From positions 1 through 27,680 of the forward strand of contig JANPLZ010000026.1 of the NCBI GenBank assembly GCA_031422555.1: 27,680 nucleotides of DNA, in the 5' to 3' direction. Both the position numbers and the translations under genes were made by a program. This document shows, piece by piece, positions 8,849 to 17,515 of this stretch (within the stretch, counting starts at the first letter, position 1; every line of letters begins with the position of its first letter). A model generated the notes under the pieces. That model was given only the letters and a program-made list of their open reading frames with translations. It made no database searches and was not told where the DNA came from. The stretch is from JANNAT01 sp031422555 (GTDB lineage: Bacteria > Pseudomonadota > Alphaproteobacteria > Rhodobacterales > Rhodobacteraceae).

Positions 8849-8887
8849 CCATCGGCGGGTTTTTGCCGATGGTGGCGGTAATCCGCC
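8849..8887 (+). terminator. Tandem hairpins after the DUF455 gene, possible terminator
   Basis: CCATCGGC (8849-8856) pairs perfectly with GCCGATGG (8865-8872) around an 8-base loop, and GGCGG (8874-8878) pairs with CCGCC (8883-8887) around TAAT. They start 8 bases past the stop codon. There is no T run after either stem, so this may be a factor-dependent terminator or an mRNA-end stabiliser. Confidence 0.45.
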
Positions 8888-9011
8888 CTGTGCAAGGGGG
8901 GTATGGGTCAAATTTCTTGCCCAAAGCCCGCGCGCTGGCTAATCAGGGACAGCTTTGTTGCGGCATTGCGGTATTTTTTCCCTGCAGTTTGTAGAAACGG
9001 AACAGTCCAAC

Positions 9012-10343
9012 GTGCTGACGCGCTTTGCCTATCGGATCAATGCCACGCTTGAGCGGTATTTCCCGGAACAGCGATTGTTCCTGAAATCGGATGCCGAAAC
9101 CCGGTTTATCCGGCTGCGCCCGGTGACGCAGGCGGTGGCGTTGGGTGTGGGCGGGGTGCTGTTGGGCTGGACCATCCTTGCCACTGCGATCTTGCTGATG
9201 GATTCGATTTCGGCGGGCACGTCGCGCGAACAAGTGCAGCGCCAGCAGGCCTTGTATGAAGAACGGCTGAATGCGTTGTCGGCAGACCGTGATCTGCGCG
9301 CCGATGAGGCCGCCCGCGCGCAAGACCGCTTTACGCTGGCACTGACCCAAGTATCGACGATGCAATCGCGGTTGTTGGCGTCTGAAGACCGGCGGCGCGA
9401 ATTGGAAACCGGCATCGACGTGATCCAGAACACCTTGCGCCGCACGATCAAAGAACGCGAAACCGCGCGCAACGAAGTGTTGGCGCTGTCGTTGGCCCCC
9501 GGCAAAGGCCGGACCGATGCGGGCCGGATGCGCGACGCGGAATCCACGCTGGATTACATGACGGCCGCATTGGGGGATATCGCCACCCAGCGCGACGCGA
9601 TGGCGGGTGCTGTCAAGAAAGCCACCGACCGCACCGCCGCCGTGATGCAGGAAAAGACCGATCTGATGGCCCGCAACGAGGTGATTTTCACCCAGTTGGA
9701 AGAGGCGCTGACCGTGTCGGTAGAGCCTTTGGAAAAGATGTTCCGCGATGCCGGGCAATCGCCGGAAGACATGCTGAATGCCGTGCGCAAGGGCTATAAC
9801 GGCCAAGGCGGGCCGCTGACGCCGATCAACCTGTCAACCCGGGGCATTGCGACCCAATCTGGCGAAGAATTGCGCGCCAACGCCATCTTGAAGGGGTTGG
9901 ATGAGATGAACCTTTACCGGCTGGCGGCCTTCAAGACCCCGTTTGCAATGCCGGTAAAAAGCGCCTTCCGCTGGACCTCCGGGTTCGGGATGCGCCGCGA
10001 TCCAAAAGGGGCGGGCAACCGGATGCATTCCGGCACCGACCTTGCCGGCGATTACGGCACACCGATTTACGCCACCGCCGACGGCGTTGTGACGGAAGCC
10101 GGTTGGTCAGACGGCTATGGCCGCACCATCATGATCAAACATGCGTTTGGTTTTGAGACAAGGTTCGCCCATATGTCGCAACTGCGCGTCGAGGTTGGAC
10201 AAAAGGTATCGCGCGGCGACCGTATCGGTGATATGGGCAATTCTGGCCGATCAACCGGCACGCATCTGCACTACGAGGTCCATTTGAATGGAACTCCAGT
10301 AAATCCGATGACCTTCATAAAGGCAGCGACCAATGTTTTCTAA
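9012..10343 (+). CDS. Membrane-anchored M23 (LytM-type) peptidoglycan endopeptidase
   Basis: A 443-residue peptidase that should cut peptide cross-links in peptidoglycan. After a short cytoplasmic segment (PEQRLFLKSDAETRF) there is one membrane helix at about residues 38-62, a long coiled-coil region to about residue 240, then a C-terminal M23 domain. Its zinc and catalytic residues are intact: HSGTD (H339, D343), FAH (H387) and HLH (H418, H420). So it is probably active, not a degenerate activator such as EnvC. I chose the GTG at 9012 because the family begins just before the PEQRLFLKSD block; a TTG at 8955 would add 19 unconvincing residues. The last 11 bases overlap the bactofilin gene, which supports joint function at a localised wall-remodelling site. 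Confidence 0.88.
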   Translation: MLTRFAYRINATLERYFPEQRLFLKSDAETRFIRLRPVTQAVALGVGGVLLGWTILATAILLMDSISAGTSREQVQRQQALYEERLNALSADRDLRADEAARAQDRFTLALTQVSTMQSRLLASEDRRRELETGIDVIQNTLRRTIKERETARNEVLALSLAPGKGRTDAGRMRDAESTLDYMTAALGDIATQRDAMAGAVKKATDRTAAVMQEKTDLMARNEVIFTQLEEALTVSVEPLEKMFRDAGQSPEDMLNAVRKGYNGQGGPLTPINLSTRGIATQSGEELRANAILKGLDEMNLYRLAAFKTPFAMPVKSAFRWTSGFGMRRDPKGAGNRMHSGTDLAGDYGTPIYATADGVVTEAGWSDGYGRTIMIKHAFGFETRFAHMSQLRVEVGQKVSRGDRIGDMGNSGRSTGTHLHYEVHLNGTPVNPMTFIKAATNVF

Positions 10344-10842
10344 AAGCCGCATCAATGAGCCGGGATCCAAGCCCGGCGACGCCGACAAACCCAAAGCCCC
10401 GGAGTCCCCCGTGACCAAGCCATCTATGGACTTTACCCCCTCTGCCCCCAAGGGCAAATCTGCCGCGTCGATCTTGTCGGCTGATCTGACCGTTGTGGGC
10501 AATCTGCGCACCACGGGCGATATTCAGGTCGAAGGCACCGTCGAAGGCGATATCCGGGCGCATTTGCTGACCGTGGGCGAAACTGCCACCATCCGGGGTG
10601 AGATTGTGGCCGATGATATCGTCGTCAATGGCCGGGTCATTGGCCGGGTGCGCGGGTTGAAAGTGCGGCTGACGTCAACCGCCAAAGTCGAAGGCGACAT
10701 CATCCACAAAACCATCGCCATCGAATCCGGCGCGCATTTTGAAGGCTCGGTTCAGCGGCAGGACGATCCGTTGTCCACCGGCCGCAGCCCGGTGCCGCAA
10801 TCGCGCATCGCCCCGCCTGCCGCGACAAGCGAAGACGTCTGA
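10333..10842 (+). CDS. Bactofilin (polymer-forming cytoskeletal protein)
   Basis: Bactofilins polymerise without nucleotide into filaments under the inner membrane and recruit wall enzymes. This one has 169 residues: a disordered, Pro/Lys/Ser-rich N-terminus (about 1-47), a beta-helical core (about 48-140) with the regularly spaced turns VVGNLRTTGDIQVEGTVEGDI, VVNGRVIGRVRGL and KVEGDIIHKTIAIESGAHFEGSV, and a short polar tail. The gene starts inside the end of the M23 peptidase gene with an 11-base overlap in another frame, so the two are probably translated together. M23 peptidase-bactofilin pairs are known in alphaproteobacteria, where the bactofilin places the peptidase. A hairpin with a T run follows 31 bases after the stop. 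Confidence 0.95.
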   Translation: MFSKSRINEPGSKPGDADKPKAPESPVTKPSMDFTPSAPKGKSAASILSADLTVVGNLRTTGDIQVEGTVEGDIRAHLLTVGETATIRGEIVADDIVVNGRVIGRVRGLKVRLTSTAKVEGDIIHKTIAIESGAHFEGSVQRQDDPLSTGRSPVPQSRIAPPAATSEDV

Positions 10843-10873
10843 TCGCGGCATTATCGTGATTTACCCCAGATTT

Positions 10874-10907
10874 CGGGCACCTCAGCATGGCTGATGTGCC
10901 CGTTTTT
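10874..10907 (+). terminator. Intrinsic-terminator hairpin whose loop is the start codon of the next gene
   Basis: CGGGCACCTCAGC (10874-10886) pairs with GCTGATGTGCCCG (10890-10902) with one mismatch in 13 pairs, around the 3-base loop ATG, followed by TTTTT (10903-10907). By form it is a strong terminator for the M23-bactofilin operon. The loop ATG is also the start of the MFS gene that follows. Confidence 0.75.
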
Positions 10908-12371
10908 CAATCTTCGCCCACCGCTACCCCGGCCTGCCTGCCCCAACACCGCCGGTTGTTGCTGTGGGCGGCGGTTCTGGCCTCGGGCATGGGGTTTATG
11001 GATGGCTCTGTCACCGCCATCGCGATGCCTGCGATCCGCGCCAGTCTGGCGATGACGCTGGCGCAGACCCAATGGGTTAATCTTGCTTATCTGCTGGCGC
11101 TGTCGGCGCTGGTGTTGGTGGGCGGGGCGGCGGGTGATCGGTTTGGCACAGCCCGGGTGTTTGGGGCCGGGATTGTGGTGTTTGTCGCCGCATCGCTGGC
11201 TTGCACCGTGGCGGCATCCGCCACGCAACTGATCGCGGCGCGCGGCGTGCAGGGGATTGCGGCGGCGTTCATGGTGCCGGGATCAATGGCGCTTATCGGC
11301 AAAGCCTATCCCGCCGATCAGCGCGGCCGCGCATTGGGGTTTTGGGCGGCGGCGGCGACGGCGACCACGGCCTTTGGCCCGGTGCTGGGCGGGGCGCTTT
11401 TGACATGGGGCGGCGATCAGGGCTGGCGGCTGATCTTTGCGCTGAACCTGCCTTTGGGCGCGATTGCCTGCGGGCTGTTGTGGCGGTATTCGCTGCGCGA
11501 TACCGGCAATTCCGGCGTGCCGATTGATTTGCCCGGGGCCGTGCTGGCAAGTGGTGGTCTTGGCTTGCTGGCCTATGCGATTACCACCGAACGCGCGCAG
11601 GGGTTGGTTTACGGCGTGGCCAGTGGCGTGGCTTTGATCGCATTTTTGCTGTGGCAAATGATCAGCCGCCATCCGATGATGCCGCTGGCTCTGTTTCGAA
11701 GCCGGGCTTTTTCGGCGGCCAATCTGGCGACGTTTCTGATTTACGCGGGCTTTACCGGCATCGCGTTTTATCTGCCGATGCTGTTGATTTCAGGCTGGGG
11801 GCTGACCGAGATTGCGGTGACGGCGGCGTTTTTGCCGATTTCCGTGCTGATTGCCGCCCTGTCGCCGCTGGCGGGGCGCTGGTCTGATCGCCAAGGGCCG
11901 GGCCCGTTGATGGCGGCGGGATCGGTTTTGCTGGGGCTGTCACAGGGGGGGTTGGGGCTGACCGCGGAATGGGCGGCGTTCTACAGCGTGACGCTGCCCC
12001 TGATGTGCCTGACAGGCGTGGGATTGGGGATGTTGGTGGCGCCCTTGACCGTGGCGGTGATGGCCGCAGCCCCCGAGACCGCGCAAGGGGCGGCGTCGGG
12101 CATCAACAACGCGGTGGCGCGAGTGGCAAGTTTAGTGGCGATTGCGGTAATGGGCCAGATGGCAGCTACCGCTTACGGCGTTGTGACGCCCGCAGCCCCG
12201 GGGTTTGGCGCAGCGGCCAGCGGCGGCGCACATGGTGTCGCGTCAGCCGTGGCATTTTCCACCATTTGCGGGGCGGCGGCCCTGTTAAGTTTTAGCGCAG
12301 CCTTGGTGTCGATCTGGGGATTGCGCGGCGGGGGCAAAACCAAAGGGCCCGGCGCCGCGGCACAGCCTTAG
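10887..12371 (+). CDS. MFS exporter of the DHA2 (EmrB/QacA, 14-helix) type
   Basis: A 494-residue inner-membrane protein resembling proton-driven drug exporters of the DHA2 group. Helix 1 (LLLWAAVLASGMGFMDGSVTAIAMPAI) has the acidic D-x-x motif typical of this group, and GDRFGTARVFGAG is the motif A loop after helix 2. ARGVQGIAAAFMVPGSMALI matches motif B, and a proline/glycine-rich FGPVLGGALL helix matches the antiporter motif C. Substrate unknown. The only sensible starts are the ATG at 10887 or a GTG at 10896, both inside a terminator-like hairpin and without a clear ribosome binding site. Downstream ATGs fall within helix 1. The stop overlaps the convergent prfB stop by four bases (12368-12371). 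Confidence 0.85.
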   Translation: MADVPVFQSSPTATPACLPQHRRLLLWAAVLASGMGFMDGSVTAIAMPAIRASLAMTLAQTQWVNLAYLLALSALVLVGGAAGDRFGTARVFGAGIVVFVAASLACTVAASATQLIAARGVQGIAAAFMVPGSMALIGKAYPADQRGRALGFWAAAATATTAFGPVLGGALLTWGGDQGWRLIFALNLPLGAIACGLLWRYSLRDTGNSGVPIDLPGAVLASGGLGLLAYAITTERAQGLVYGVASGVALIAFLLWQMISRHPMMPLALFRSRAFSAANLATFLIYAGFTGIAFYLPMLLISGWGLTEIAVTAAFLPISVLIAALSPLAGRWSDRQGPGPLMAAGSVLLGLSQGGLGLTAEWAAFYSVTLPLMCLTGVGLGMLVAPLTVAVMAAAPETAQGAASGINNAVARVASLVAIAVMGQMAATAYGVVTPAAPGFGAAASGGAHGVASAVAFSTICGAAALLSFSAALVSIWGLRGGGKTKGPGAAAQP

Positions 12372-13495
12372 TCACCCGCATTGGCCTCGGCGCGCGATTT
12401 GCCCGCGACATCCAACGCCAGCGTCGCCGCCATAAAGCGGTCGATATCACCGTCCAGCACACCGCTGGTATCAGAGGTTTCCACGTTGGTGCGCAGATCC
12501 TTGACCATCTGATACGGTTGCAACACATAAGACCTGATCTGGTTGCCCCAACCCGCATCACCCTTGGCATCATGGGCGGCGTTGATCGACGCGTTGCGCT
12601 TGTCCAATTCCATCTGATACAGCCGCGAGCGCAGCGCGTTCATGCAAATTTCGCGGTTCTGGTGCTGCGATTTCATCGAACTGGTCACCACGATATTGGT
12701 CGGAATATGGGTGATGCGCACCGCCGAATCCGTGGTGTTGACGTGCTGGCCGCCCGCGCCCGAGGAACGATAAGTGTCGATGCGGATGTCGCGGTCCTGA
12801 ATGTCGATGTCGATGTTTTCATCCACCACCGGATAGACCCAGATCGACGAAAACGACGTGTGGCGGCGCGCAGCGGAATCGAACGGCGAGATGCGCACCA
12901 AACGGTGGACCCCGGATTCCGACTTTAACCAGCCATAGGCATTGTGACCGGAAATTTTATAGGCGGCAGACCGGATGCCCGCCTCTTCACCCGCGGTTTC
13001 CGATTGCAATTCAACCTTGTAGCCCTTTTTCTCGGCCCACCGCACATACATTCGCGCAAGGATCGACGCCCAATCACACGACTCGGTGCCACCAGCGCCT
13101 GCGTTGATTTCCAAAAATGTGTCGTTGGCATCGGCTTCACCGTCTAACAGCGCCTCAAGCTCTTTGGCGGCGGCCAGATCGGCCAAGGCTTTCAACGCGG
13201 CTTCGGCTTCGGTTACAATTTCGGCGTCCCCTTCGGCTTCGCCCATTTCGATCAATTCAACATTGTCGCGCAGACCGGAATCAATCAAACGGTAGGTCGA
13301 GACCGAATCCAGCAAGGCCTGACGGTCGCGCATCAGGGCCTGAGCCTTGGCCGGATCATTCCACAGATCGGGGGATTCGATCAGCGCGTCAAATTCTTCC
13401 AGCCGGTGGGGTGCTGTTTCCCAATCCATCCGCTGCCCCAGCAGCTTGCGCGACTTGGTGATGGCCTCAATATGGTTTTGCGTCTCGGCGCGCAT
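12368..13495 (-). CDS. prfB: Peptide chain release factor 2
   Basis: Recognises UAA and UGA stop codons and triggers peptide release on the ribosome. The 375-residue protein has the RF2 stop-recognition tripeptide SPF at 203-205 (RF1 would have PxT) and the catalytic GGQ at 248-250 in SSGAGGQHVNTTDSAVRITH. The reading frame is unbroken from the ATG, so the programmed +1 frameshift that controls prfB in many bacteria is absent. AAGGA lies about 8 bases before the ATG. It follows the PBP1A gene by 64 bases on the same strand and may be cotranscribed with it. Its stop codon interlocks with that of the convergent MFS gene. Confidence 0.98.
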   Translation of the reverse strand: MRAETQNHIEAITKSRKLLGQRMDWETAPHRLEEFDALIESPDLWNDPAKAQALMRDRQALLDSVSTYRLIDSGLRDNVELIEMGEAEGDAEIVTEAEAALKALADLAAAKELEALLDGEADANDTFLEINAGAGGTESCDWASILARMYVRWAEKKGYKVELQSETAGEEAGIRSAAYKISGHNAYGWLKSESGVHRLVRISPFDSAARRHTSFSSIWVYPVVDENIDIDIQDRDIRIDTYRSSGAGGQHVNTTDSAVRITHIPTNIVVTSSMKSQHQNREICMNALRSRLYQMELDKRNASINAAHDAKGDAGWGNQIRSYVLQPYQMVKDLRTNVETSDTSGVLDGDIDRFMAATLALDVAGKSRAEANAGD

Positions 13496-13559
13496 GGGGT
13501 CGTCCTTTGGCGGAATTCAGCGGGTGATAGCGCGGGGGCGGCGGTGGAGCAAGCCTTGC

Positions 13560-16124
13560 TCAGTAAAGACCGCCCGAAGACAGCGTGCCAAAATCGGCCT
13601 TTTTCGGCACCGCTTTGGTTTGGCCGTCTGATGTGGTCACGGTATCATTGCCCAGATTTTCGTTTTCACCATAGGCAAACAGCGGCAGGTTTGACCCCAT
13701 GGTAAAGCCACCATCCACCAGCGCATCCAGACCGAACATCACCTCTTCGCCCTCGCGGAAGTATTCGGCGATCACGTTGTCGCCTGACGCCCCGTCCGGC
13801 AGTTTCGCACCGCTAAAGCGGTCGATGTTCTGGAAATAGCCACCCGGCGGCACTTTGAACTGGCTGCCGCCATAGCGTTTCACCGCCTCTTTCATGAATT
13901 CCTGAAAGATCGGCACGCACAGCGTGCCCCCGAACGCGCCTTCGCCCAAAGACCGTGGCTGATCAAAACCCATGTAACAGCCCGCCGCAATCGTCGAGGT
14001 ATAGCCCACAAACCACACGTCCTTGGCATCATTGGTGGTGCCGGTCTTGCCCGCCACAGGCACAGGTAATTTCACCCCACTGCCAGACCCGCGCGTAATC
14101 GCCCCCTGCATCATCGAGGTCAGCTGATAGGCGGTGATCGGATCCATCACCCGTTCGCGGGTCGAAGTGATTTTCAAGCCGCCCCCCTTGGCGATGCGGG
14201 GCGAACGGCAATCTTCGCAATTGCGCTGATCATGGCGGTAGATGGTCTTGCCAAAGCGGTCTTGCACCCGGTCAACCAGCGTGGGTTCAACCCGCTCTCC
14301 GCCATTGGCGAACATCGCGTAGGCCGATACCATCTTCAGCAATGTGGTTTCCTGCGCGCCCAAAGCATTGGCAAGAAACGGATTCATCGGTTTGTAAACG
14401 CCAAACCGTTCGGCATAGCTGGCCACGGTTTCCATGCCCACTTCCTGCGCGATGCGGATGGTCATCAGGTTGCGCGACTGTTCAATCCCGGTGCGCATCG
14501 GCGTGGGACCATAGAATTTGTTCGACGCATTCTTGGGCGTCCACAGGCCTTGCGGGGTTTCCACCTCGATCGGCGCATCGACGATGATGGTGGCGGGGGT
14601 AAACCCTGAATCCAGCGCCGCCGCATAGACAAAGGGTTTGAACGACGATCCCGGCTGCCGGGTGGCTTGGGTGGCGCGGTTGAACACCGACGCCTGATAG
14701 GAAAAGCCACCCTGCATGGCAATCACCCGCCCGGTGTTGACGTCCATCGCCATGAAACCGCCCTGCACTTCGGGCACCTGGCGCAACGACCAGCGCACAA
14801 AGCTGTCGTCTTCGTCACTGGTGATGGCGCGCACCATCACCACATCGCCGACGGCAATCAGATCGGACGGCACCTTTGCCTTTTTCGCGAGCTTGCCATC
14901 GGCCAGCCTTTTGCGCGCCCAAGTCACGTCTTCTGCGATAATGCTGGTATCCCCGGCGGCCAAATCGTCGGCGGGGCCTTCGATGCCCAGACGCGCGGTG
15001 TCTTCGGTCAATTCCAGCACCACCGCGGCTTTCCAGCCCACCACGTCGCGCGGCAGTTCGGTGACCTTGCCCAAAGCCTCGCGCCACGCGGTCTCTGAGG
15101 TCAGTTGATCTGCGGGAATAGTCTTGCCGGTGCCGCGCCAGACGCCCTGATTGCGGTCATATTTTTCCAACCCCCGCCGCAAAGCGCGCGCAGCGATGGC
15201 CTGCATTTCAGGATCGGCGGTGGCGCGGATCGACAGGCCGCCGCCGAAAAACTCAGCCTCACCAAAAGTGCCGGACAACTGCCGCCGAATTTCGTCGGTG
15301 AAGTAGTCGCGCGGCGGCAAGGCCACGCGGTAGGCGGGATAGTCGCCATTTTGTACCGACAACAACGGCGCGGCGCGGGCCGCGGCAAAAGCCACCTCGT
15401 CGATATAGCCGTTTTGCAGCATTTCATTCAGCACATAATTGCGCCGGTCGGTCAGTTTTTCCTTGGCGGTCACCGGGTTGTAATCGCTGGGCGCTTTGGG
15501 CATCGCGGCCAAAGTGGCGGCTTCGGCTGCGTTGAGTTGATCGAGGGATTTGTTGAAATAAGTTTGCGCCGCCGCGGCGACACCGTAAGAGTTTTGGCCC
15601 AGAAAAATCTCATTCATGTAAAGTTCCAGGATTTTGTCCTTGGAAAGCGTCTGCTCCAACCGGGTCGCCAGAATAATTTCCTTGACCTTGCGTTCAACCG
15701 ACCGGCTGCCATCCAGCAAAAAATTCTTCATCACTTGCTGGGTGATGGTAGACGCGCCGCGCGCATTGCGCCCGCCACTGCGAATGGCCTCCAACCCTGC
15801 CGCCATCATCCCGGTGACGTCATAGCCTTTGTGGGTGAAGAAATGCTTGTCCTCTGCCGAGACAAACGCGAATTTCACCAGTTCGGGCACGTCTTCAATC
15901 GGCACGAACAATCGGCGTTCCTGCGCGAATTCGTCGATCACCCGGCCCTCGCCGGAATAAATCCGGCTGATGGTGGGCGGGGTGTATTGCGCAAGGCTTT
16001 CATGGCTGGGCAGGCCTTCGGAATACATCCAGAAGATGCCGCCAACGGTGATGGCCCCGAACATCAACCCCAAGGTCAACATCGTGAACACCGCCCCAAA
16101 GAAAGACCCGATAAACCTGATCAC
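13560..16124 (-). CDS. mrcA: Penicillin-binding protein 1A, bifunctional peptidoglycan synthase
   Basis: Class A penicillin-binding protein that polymerises glycan strands from lipid II and cross-links them. Of 854 residues, 1-35 form a cytoplasmic stub and one membrane helix. The glycosyltransferase domain has the catalytic E91 in FVSAEDKHFF, RGASTITQQ at 122-130 and ELYMNEIFLGQNSYG at 167-181. An OB-like insert (about 320-450) is characteristic of PBP1A. The transpeptidase has SSFK (S493-K496), SRN (550-552) and KTGT (693-696), so both activities look intact. The start is a GTG at 16124 with a weak ribosome binding site. It lies 125 bases after amiC on the same strand, with a small hairpin in the gap, and upstream of prfB. 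Confidence 0.97.
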   Translation of the reverse strand: MIRFIGSFFGAVFTMLTLGLMFGAITVGGIFWMYSEGLPSHESLAQYTPPTISRIYSGEGRVIDEFAQERRLFVPIEDVPELVKFAFVSAEDKHFFTHKGYDVTGMMAAGLEAIRSGGRNARGASTITQQVMKNFLLDGSRSVERKVKEIILATRLEQTLSKDKILELYMNEIFLGQNSYGVAAAAQTYFNKSLDQLNAAEAATLAAMPKAPSDYNPVTAKEKLTDRRNYVLNEMLQNGYIDEVAFAAARAAPLLSVQNGDYPAYRVALPPRDYFTDEIRRQLSGTFGEAEFFGGGLSIRATADPEMQAIAARALRRGLEKYDRNQGVWRGTGKTIPADQLTSETAWREALGKVTELPRDVVGWKAAVVLELTEDTARLGIEGPADDLAAGDTSIIAEDVTWARKRLADGKLAKKAKVPSDLIAVGDVVMVRAITSDEDDSFVRWSLRQVPEVQGGFMAMDVNTGRVIAMQGGFSYQASVFNRATQATRQPGSSFKPFVYAAALDSGFTPATIIVDAPIEVETPQGLWTPKNASNKFYGPTPMRTGIEQSRNLMTIRIAQEVGMETVASYAERFGVYKPMNPFLANALGAQETTLLKMVSAYAMFANGGERVEPTLVDRVQDRFGKTIYRHDQRNCEDCRSPRIAKGGGLKITSTRERVMDPITAYQLTSMMQGAITRGSGSGVKLPVPVAGKTGTTNDAKDVWFVGYTSTIAAGCYMGFDQPRSLGEGAFGGTLCVPIFQEFMKEAVKRYGGSQFKVPPGGYFQNIDRFSGAKLPDGASGDNVIAEYFREGEEVMFGLDALVDGGFTMGSNLPLFAYGENENLGNDTVTTSDGQTKAVPKKADFGTLSSGGLY

Positions 16125-16145
16125 TGCGCCCGAATCCCGCTCCGC

Positions 16146-16162
16146 GCAGGCTGCTTGCCTGC
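16146..16162 (-). promoter_or_regulatory. Hairpin in the leader of the PBP1A gene
   Basis: GCAGGC (16146-16151) and GCCTGC (16157-16162) form a perfect 6-bp stem with a 5-base loop, ending 22 bases before the GTG start. There is no T run. It could be an amiC mRNA end, a processing site or a translational control element; function unknown. Confidence 0.3.
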
Positions 16163-16249
16163 ATGAAGGGGCTTATACACCCGAGACTGCACAAAGGTCA
16201 AAACACCGCAACGCGGTTTGGCGTGGAATGGCCACAGCGCGCCAATCCC

Positions 16250-17476
16250 TTATTGCAAAGGCAAGGTGGACAGGGCGGCGTCTTCCCTAGCCCAGACCGT
16301 CAGCGCGTTGCGCATCGCTTCGGCCATTTTGACGCGCCATTTGGCATCGACCAGCCGCGCCAGATCACTGTCCGAAGACATAAAGCCCAATTCCAGCAAG
16401 ACCGACGGAATATCTGGCGATTTCAGCACAGAAAAGCTGGCTTTTTGCTGCGGATTGCGGTGCATTTTCAATCCTTTGGCGGTAATTTCGGCCTCCAGCG
16501 CGACTGACAGCCTGTCCGTGCGCGGGATGGTTTTGGTGCGCGCCATATCCATCAGAACCTCGGCCACCACATCGTCTTGCTCGGTCAGATCGACGCCCGC
16601 CAGCAGATCATCGCGGTCATGGCGTTCGGCCAAGGTTGCCGACGCCGCCGAATTGGCCTCGGCGGACAGGGTATAGACCGTGGCCCCCACCGCATCGCCT
16701 TGCGACAAAGCATCGGCGTGGATCGAGATAAGCACATGCGCCCCCGCCGCCCGCGCGATGGAAATGCGCGCCTCAAGCGGGACAAATTCATCGGCGTCGC
16801 GGGTCAGAACCACGGCGAAATTGCCGTCACGCAGCAAAAGTTCTTTCAACTCGCGCGCGAAGGTCAGCACCAGATCGGCCTCGGTCAGATCGCCCCGCTC
16901 GGCCCCCGGATCAATCCCGCCATGGCCGGGGTCCAGCACCACAATCATCGGCCCCGCGCCGCGCAAGAGGGGCTTGGCGGTTGCGGTGGCGGGTGGCAAG
17001 GTCCAGGCTTCGGGTTCGGGCAGCGCGGCTTTGGCGGCAAAATCGGCGGGCGTGGCGGGGATCAGCGCAACTTCCACCACCGTGGCCCCGGTGGTCGTCA
17101 TCTGCGCCGATGAAATCACCATGGGTTCCGCCAGTTCGATGACCAACCGCGACCACCCGGCGCGAAACACCCCGGCGCGCAAGGTCTTTGCCCGTTGCGA
17201 TTGCCGCGGCATCTTGGCAAGGCCCGTCCAGTCCACCTCGCGGAAATCCAACACCAGACGCGGCGGATTATCCAACACCCGCGCGCGCCACGGTACGGCT
17301 TGCGACAACGATAAACTGATGCCAAGCCCTTGGGCGTTATCAACTATTTGCGATTGCAACGGTTGCAGGCGCGCCACGGCCGACAAGTCTTGCGCGGCGG
17401 CGGGGCATTGGCCAAGCGCAATCACCAGCGCAAAAGCCGGGATCAGATAGCGGAAAAAGACGGCGATGCGGACCAT
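16250..17476 (-). CDS. amiC: N-acetylmuramoyl-L-alanine amidase (AmiC type, AMIN + Amidase_3)
   Basis: Periplasmic zinc amidase that removes stem peptides from peptidoglycan, mainly at the division septum. The 408-residue precursor has a signal peptide (about 1-28, ending PAAAQ), an AMIN domain that targets septal wall (about 35-140), a linker, and an Amidase_3 domain (about 176-400). The zinc ligands and catalytic glutamate are present: H185 in LDPGHGG, E199 in DLTEADL, H253 in SIHAD, and E362 in LLELGFMSS. The ATG at 17476 gives a good signal peptide, though its ribosome binding site is weak. It sits upstream of the PBP1A gene on the same strand. Such amidases usually need an EnvC/NlpD-type activator; the M23 peptidase here has a complete active site and so is not an obvious one. 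Confidence 0.95.
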   Translation of the reverse strand: MVRIAVFFRYLIPAFALVIALGQCPAAAQDLSAVARLQPLQSQIVDNAQGLGISLSLSQAVPWRARVLDNPPRLVLDFREVDWTGLAKMPRQSQRAKTLRAGVFRAGWSRLVIELAEPMVISSAQMTTTGATVVEVALIPATPADFAAKAALPEPEAWTLPPATATAKPLLRGAGPMIVVLDPGHGGIDPGAERGDLTEADLVLTFARELKELLLRDGNFAVVLTRDADEFVPLEARISIARAAGAHVLISIHADALSQGDAVGATVYTLSAEANSAASATLAERHDRDDLLAGVDLTEQDDVVAEVLMDMARTKTIPRTDRLSVALEAEITAKGLKMHRNPQQKASFSVLKSPDIPSVLLELGFMSSDSDLARLVDAKWRVKMAEAMRNALTVWAREDAALSTLPLQ

Positions 17477-17515
17477 GTGATCGGGGTTATTCCAGTCTGC
17501 CGGGCAATTGTAAAC

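Noticed and set aside
8955..9011. TTG start giving a longer M23 peptidase
   Set aside because: The extra 19 residues are not like the family start, and the GTG at 9012 places the usual N-terminal block correctly.
12368..13495. Possible programmed frameshift in prfB
   Set aside because: The frame runs unbroken from ATG through SPF and GGQ; no in-frame TGA near codon 25.
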